Positions 61,024 through 64,000 of a stretch of DNA of 64,000 bases are shown here, piece by piece. The notes beneath the pieces were generated by a model. It saw nothing but the letters and a program-made list of their open reading frames with translations. It had not been told where the DNA came from and did no database searches. The stretch is from Leptofilum sp041748655 (GTDB lineage Bacteria > Chloroflexota > Anaerolineae > Promineifilales > Promineifilaceae), in contig JBGTCV010000137.1 in assembly GCA_041748655.1 (NCBI GenBank), positions 1 through 64,000 on the forward strand. Reading direction: 5' to 3'. Each line of letters starts with the position of its first letter. The stretch's first letter is position 1. A program made the translations under genes and the position numbers.

Positions 61024-62475
61024 TCACGTTTCTTCAGGCCGCGAGATGGGCAGGTGCATGATGAAACGACTGCCTTTACCTGCCTCGCTGTGGGCCTGAA
61101 TACGGCCGTTATGCAGCAGCACCAGCTCTTGCACAATCGACAGCCCTAACCCCGTACCCGTACGCCCATCTTCCCGCACTCGCGATTTGTCCGCCTGGTA
61201 AAACCGTTCAAAAACCCGGCTTAGCTGTTCCGGCGACATCCCCTTACCGCTGTCTTGCACCGTCAGCTCTACCGCTTTGTCGCCATACGGCCGTATCGCC
61301 AGATGCACTCGTCCGCCCGCAGGCGTGTGAGTTAGCCCATTTTCCACCAGGTTAGACACCACCTGCATCAGCCGATCATAGTCGCCCCAAACGGGCGGTG
61401 CTGGCTCCGCCTCAAAAGTGAGAGCAATCTGGTTGGCCTGGGCGCGGGGGCGCTGATTTTGGCAAACGGCCGTACAAACATCGGCCAGATCCAGCATGGT
61501 ACGATTCAGCTGCAACTGCCCAGACTCAATTTTGGCCAGATCAAGCAGCTGGGCCACCATCCGCCCCATGCGCTCCGCTTCACTGTTGATGATGTGGGCG
61601 GCATGAGACTGATCAGTGGGGGAAACGGCCGTACCGTCCAGCAGCGCCTGGCTCCACCCCTGAATCGAGGTCACCGGCGTCTTCAAATCGTGGGAGACGT
61701 TGGCCACAAAATCCCGCTGCGCCTGCCGCGTTGCCGCCACCTGGGCCGACATGCTGTTAAAACTGCCCGCCACCCGCTGCACCTCCTCTGGCCCTTGCAG
61801 CGGCAGCTGCTGTTCGTACTCTCCCTGGGCAATCGCTTCGGCGGCGCCTGCCATCGCTTGCAGCGGTCGGGCCACGGAGCGGGAAATCAGCCAGGCCAGC
61901 AGCACCGCAATGAGCAGCCCAACCAGTCCGGCCCGCACAAAAGCCGTGCCAAACCCCAGCTCGCGCATCAGGGCCAGTGGGCCAGGTTCGGGCACGGCGT
62001 AGACCACCACCTGCCGCCCAAAGCCAGCGCTGGAGATCGCCCGGGTGTAGATGAGCCATTGATTGCCGTCTGGGTCTGCAAAACGGGCGGCGATTGTGTT
62101 GGGATCGGTGGTAGGCAGAAGGTCGCGCGGCAGTTCTTCGCCCTGGATGGTAATGCCCAACCAGCTTTGAGAGGGGTCTGTGTCGAAGATAATTTGGGCA
62201 TTTTCGGCGGTGGCGATGAGGACACGCACGCTGTTGGTTTCGGCCGTATCGGCCAGCGCCTGCAAAAAGACGTTCTGATTGGCATTACTGGCTTGCAGCC
62301 GAATGAGGTCAACCCGGCTGGTGCGGCTGATGATGTCGAGCCGCTGCAAGGCTGGCTGAAAGCGCAGCCGGGGCTGTGCCCCCAACGCCAGCAGCGCCAG
62401 CGACACCACAAACAGCGTCACCACAATGATCAACGAGTAGGAAAGCAGCAGCCGGCTGCGCAGGGATCGAAACAT
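61024..62475 (-). CDS. Sensor histidine kinase
   Basis: 483 residues. Membrane segments at ~8-30 and ~178-198 flank an extracytoplasmic sensor domain; HAMP follows (~200-250), H-box NVSHDLKTPVTSI with His262, N-box NLVENGLTHTPAGG and G-boxes DSGKGM and GTGLGLSIV. It lies 69 bases after its regulator gene, forming a PhoR/PhoB-type pair. The signal is unknown. Confidence 0.93.
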   Translation of the reverse strand: MFRSLRSRLLLSYSLIIVVTLFVVSLALLALGAQPRLRFQPALQRLDIISRTSRVDLIRLQASNANQNVFLQALADTAETNSVRVLIATAENAQIIFDTDPSQSWLGITIQGEELPRDLLPTTDPNTIAARFADPDGNQWLIYTRAISSAGFGRQVVVYAVPEPGPLALMRELGFGTAFVRAGLVGLLIAVLLAWLISRSVARPLQAMAGAAEAIAQGEYEQQLPLQGPEEVQRVAGSFNSMSAQVAATRQAQRDFVANVSHDLKTPVTSIQGWSQALLDGTAVSPTDQSHAAHIINSEAERMGRMVAQLLDLAKIESGQLQLNRTMLDLADVCTAVCQNQRPRAQANQIALTFEAEPAPPVWGDYDRLMQVVSNLVENGLTHTPAGGRVHLAIRPYGDKAVELTVQDSGKGMSPEQLSRVFERFYQADKSRVREDGRTGTGLGLSIVQELVLLHNGRIQAHSEAGKGSRFIMHLPISRPEET

Positions 62476-62544
62476 AGTTAAAAGTAAGGACAGTAATCGG
62501 TGATCAGTGGTCAGTGGTCAGTCAACTGTTCACTGACGCACTGG

Positions 62545-63234
62545 TTACTGCTCACCAACCAACTTATACCCCATCCCCCACACCGTCTCAATGGCCAGGC
62601 TGCTGCCGCTGAGCTTTTCCCGCAGGTGGCCGATGTGGACGTCCACGGTGCGGGTTTGGCCATAAAATTCGTAGCCCCAGACCAGATCGAGCAGTTGGTC
62701 CCGCGACATGACGATGTTTTGATGATCTGCCAGGGTCAGCAGCAGGTCGAACGCTTTGGTGCGCAGGGGAACGCGGCGGCCCGCTACCGTTACTTCCCGG
62801 CTGCTGGGGTCGATGGTGACATTGCCCACTTGCCGCGCCTCGTGGGACGCGCCGCCGCTGGCCGAACTGCTGACCCGGCGCAAGATCGCCCGCACCCGGG
62901 CCACCAGCTCGCGTGGATTAAACGGCTTGGTCAGGTAATCATCCGCGCCCATCTCCAGCCCTACAATTTTGTCGATGTCGTCGTCGCGGGCGGTGAGCAT
63001 GAGGATGGGTACGTTGCTGTCTGCCCGCACGCGGCGGCATACTTCCCAGCCGTCCACTTCCGGCAGCATCAAATCCAGCACCATGAGGGCCAGTTCGTTT
63101 TCTTTGACCTGCCGCAGCGCCTGAGCGCCGTCTGGGGCAAAGATCACTTTGTAGCCCTCTTTCTCCAAATAGAGCCGGGCCAGATCGCGGATATTGGCCT
63201 CATCATCCACCACGAGGATGGTGTCGTTGGGCAT
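62545..63234 (-). CDS. PhoB/OmpR-type response regulator
   Basis: 229 residues. Receiver with Asp54 in LDLMLPEVDGWEV, TA in LTARDDD and Lys in YLTKPF. Winged helix from ~130 (LRTKAFDLLLTLADHQ, RTVDVHIGHLREKL). It partners the kinase downstream. Its start overlaps the stop of ridA (TAATG). Confidence 0.93.
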   Translation of the reverse strand: MPNDTILVVDDEANIRDLARLYLEKEGYKVIFAPDGAQALRQVKENELALMVLDLMLPEVDGWEVCRRVRADSNVPILMLTARDDDIDKIVGLEMGADDYLTKPFNPRELVARVRAILRRVSSSASGGASHEARQVGNVTIDPSSREVTVAGRRVPLRTKAFDLLLTLADHQNIVMSRDQLLDLVWGYEFYGQTRTVDVHIGHLREKLSGSSLAIETVWGMGYKLVGEQ

Positions 63235-63623
63235 TAGACCCCCTCAGGGATTTCAACCACCATTTCAATTTCTAATCTGGAGCCTCGCGGCAGTTCGCGC
63301 ACGGCAAAAGCAGATCGGGCGGGCGGGTTGCTGCCAACGTAACGGCCGTATACCGCATTCATCCCCGCAAAATCAGCCATATCGATCAAAAAAACGGTCG
63401 CCTTGACCACATGCTCAAAGCTGGTGCCAGCGGCCGTCAGCACCGCCTGCAAATTTTGCATCACCTGTTCCGCCTGTGCACTAATATCGCCGTCCACCAT
63501 TTCGCCAGTGGCCGGGTTTAGCGCCACCTGCCCGGCCGTAAACAGCAAATTTCCCGTCCGTACTGCCTGTGAATAAGGGCCAATCGCCTTCGGCGCGTCT
63601 TCCGTGTGGATGATTGTTTTCAT
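63234..63623 (-). CDS. ridA: RidA-family enamine/imine deaminase
   Basis: 129 residues from the ATG after AAGGAG. Family core: IGPYSQAVRTGNLLFTAGQV, then ATVFLIDMADFAGMN and the catalytic-arginine stretch PARSAFAVRELPRG. RidA hydrolyses reactive imines made by PLP enzymes. Coupled by overlap to the response regulator gene. Confidence 0.93.
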   Translation of the reverse strand: MKTIIHTEDAPKAIGPYSQAVRTGNLLFTAGQVALNPATGEMVDGDISAQAEQVMQNLQAVLTAAGTSFEHVVKATVFLIDMADFAGMNAVYGRYVGSNPPARSAFAVRELPRGSRLEIEMVVEIPEGV

Positions 63624-63648
63624 TTTGTTCTCCTTGAAAAGAGCTAGT

Positions 63649-63711
63649 GGTGCGAGGCACTGGCCAAACGGTTCCAACCAATTGAAACGGCTGCGGCCAG
63701 TGCCTTGCACC
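63649..63711. repeat. Diverged palindromic repeat related to those at 5622 and 8733
   Basis: Seventeen-base arms GGTGCGAGGCACTGGCC (63649-63665) and a near-complement (63695-63711, one G-T wobble) upstream of ridA. Shares the GGTGCGA-GCACT layout with the two other copies. Confidence 0.55.
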
Positions 63712-63718
63712 TGAGTAG

Positions 63719-64000
63719 TTACAGAAACGGCTGCAATCGCCAGCTGCCCGCCCCCTTTTGCGCGGGAATGGCCCACAGCTGCGGCGCGGTGGCTTCGATG
63801 GTGAAGTGCAGCTCCTTGAGCCAATCGGAGCGAGCGGCCTCGACGTTGAACACGATAAATTCCAGCAGCTTGAGGGCATCTTCCGGGGGGATGACGGCTT
63901 CAATGAAGGTGGTTTGCGGCGGGGGCGTGGTGGGCTGGAAGGCGGGCTGATGCTGCACCAGGTCGCCGCCCAGCTGGCAGAGGGCTTCGGTGGGCAGCTC
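63719..64000 (-). CDS. Unknown protein, 5' end outside the window
   Basis: The frame is open to the window edge; at least 93 residues are visible (ELPTEALCQLGGDLVQ at the edge, ending KGAGSWRLQPFL). An ATT..PPEDALKLLEFIVFNVEAA helix is the only notable feature. No family recognised. Confidence 0.5.
   Translation of the reverse strand, partial: ELPTEALCQLGGDLVQHQPAFQPTTPPPQTTFIEAVIPPEDALKLLEFIVFNVEAARSDWLKELHFTIEATAPQLWAIPAQKGAGSWRLQPFL

Noticed and set aside
1..64000. CRISPR array, tRNA or rRNA gene
   Set aside because: No regularly spaced direct repeats and no clover-leaf or rRNA sequence was found; the comEC site, not a tRNA, is the integration target.

Overview
The window looks like a chromosome segment of a filamentous-type Chloroflexi bacterium (Anaerolineae-like). 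This is inferred from Ser/Thr/Pro-rich lipoproteins with PPC and DUF7282 repeats, a DinG-exonuclease fusion and tandem OmpR-type regulators. It carries one large integrated element. The flanks (about 1-19309 and 57730-64000) are GC-rich and dense in a short iterated palindrome around CGGCCG, usually aACGGCCGTt, at roughly two per kb. The middle 38.4 kb is more AT-rich and has only about eight copies.

Left flank: a YeeE/YedE sulfur-transport pair (the second fused to a rhodanese domain without its cysteine), a MazEF-type toxin-antitoxin pair with its own promoter and operator, a GDPD phosphodiesterase, a class II aldolase overlapping a panE-like reductase, fmt, a DUF4870 protein, fabF, two repeat-domain lipoproteins, a DinG-family helicase with an exonuclease domain, a homoserine dehydrogenase behind a leader peptide and two hairpins, and the 3' part of comEC. 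Right flank: the 5' part of comEC, two tandem response regulators, a NUDIX hydrolase, a histidine kinase/response regulator pair, ridA and a truncated gene.

The central result is that comEC is cut in two by a 38,420-bp element. A large serine recombinase lies at the right end and runs across the attachment site. Joining the host sequences at a CC core restores a 794-codon comEC with the conserved ISGFN motif in frame. The same join gives a 38-bp attP with perfect 11-bp inverted arms and 7-2-7 spacing. This resembles the comK prophage arrangement in Listeria, but in the DNA-uptake channel gene.

Inside the element, left to right: (1) a DUF2637 protein, a serine-recombinase fragment lacking the catalytic serine, a nested inverted-repeat/C-free tract, a replication-relaxation protein and an FtsK/TraG-like ATPase, which looks like a transfer module without a type IV secretion system; (2) an M48 protease and an accessory array (CoiA-like nuclease, RadC, DUF2958, membrane and unknown proteins) interspersed with long hairpins; (3) a defence-like stretch with a GHKL-ATPase/nuclease fusion, a resolvase and a type III restriction-modification system, next to a 279-bp MITE; (4) an unknown three-gene operon and a tyrosine recombinase missing its first catalytic arginine; (5) an AT-rich export/surface module with a fibronectin-type membrane protein divergent from tatA-tatC, a small Tat-like substrate candidate, a fibre-like protein and a sialate-O-acetylesterase-type SGNH hydrolase; (6) a maintenance module with a PIN toxin-antitoxin, ParA, a ribbon-helix-helix partner overlapping centromere-like repeats, and a replication initiator with iterons inside its gene; (7) a membrane-anchored XRE regulator, an excisionase-like HTH protein and the integrase. 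The element therefore seems able to integrate, excise, replicate, segregate and probably transfer, and while integrated it should abolish natural transformation.
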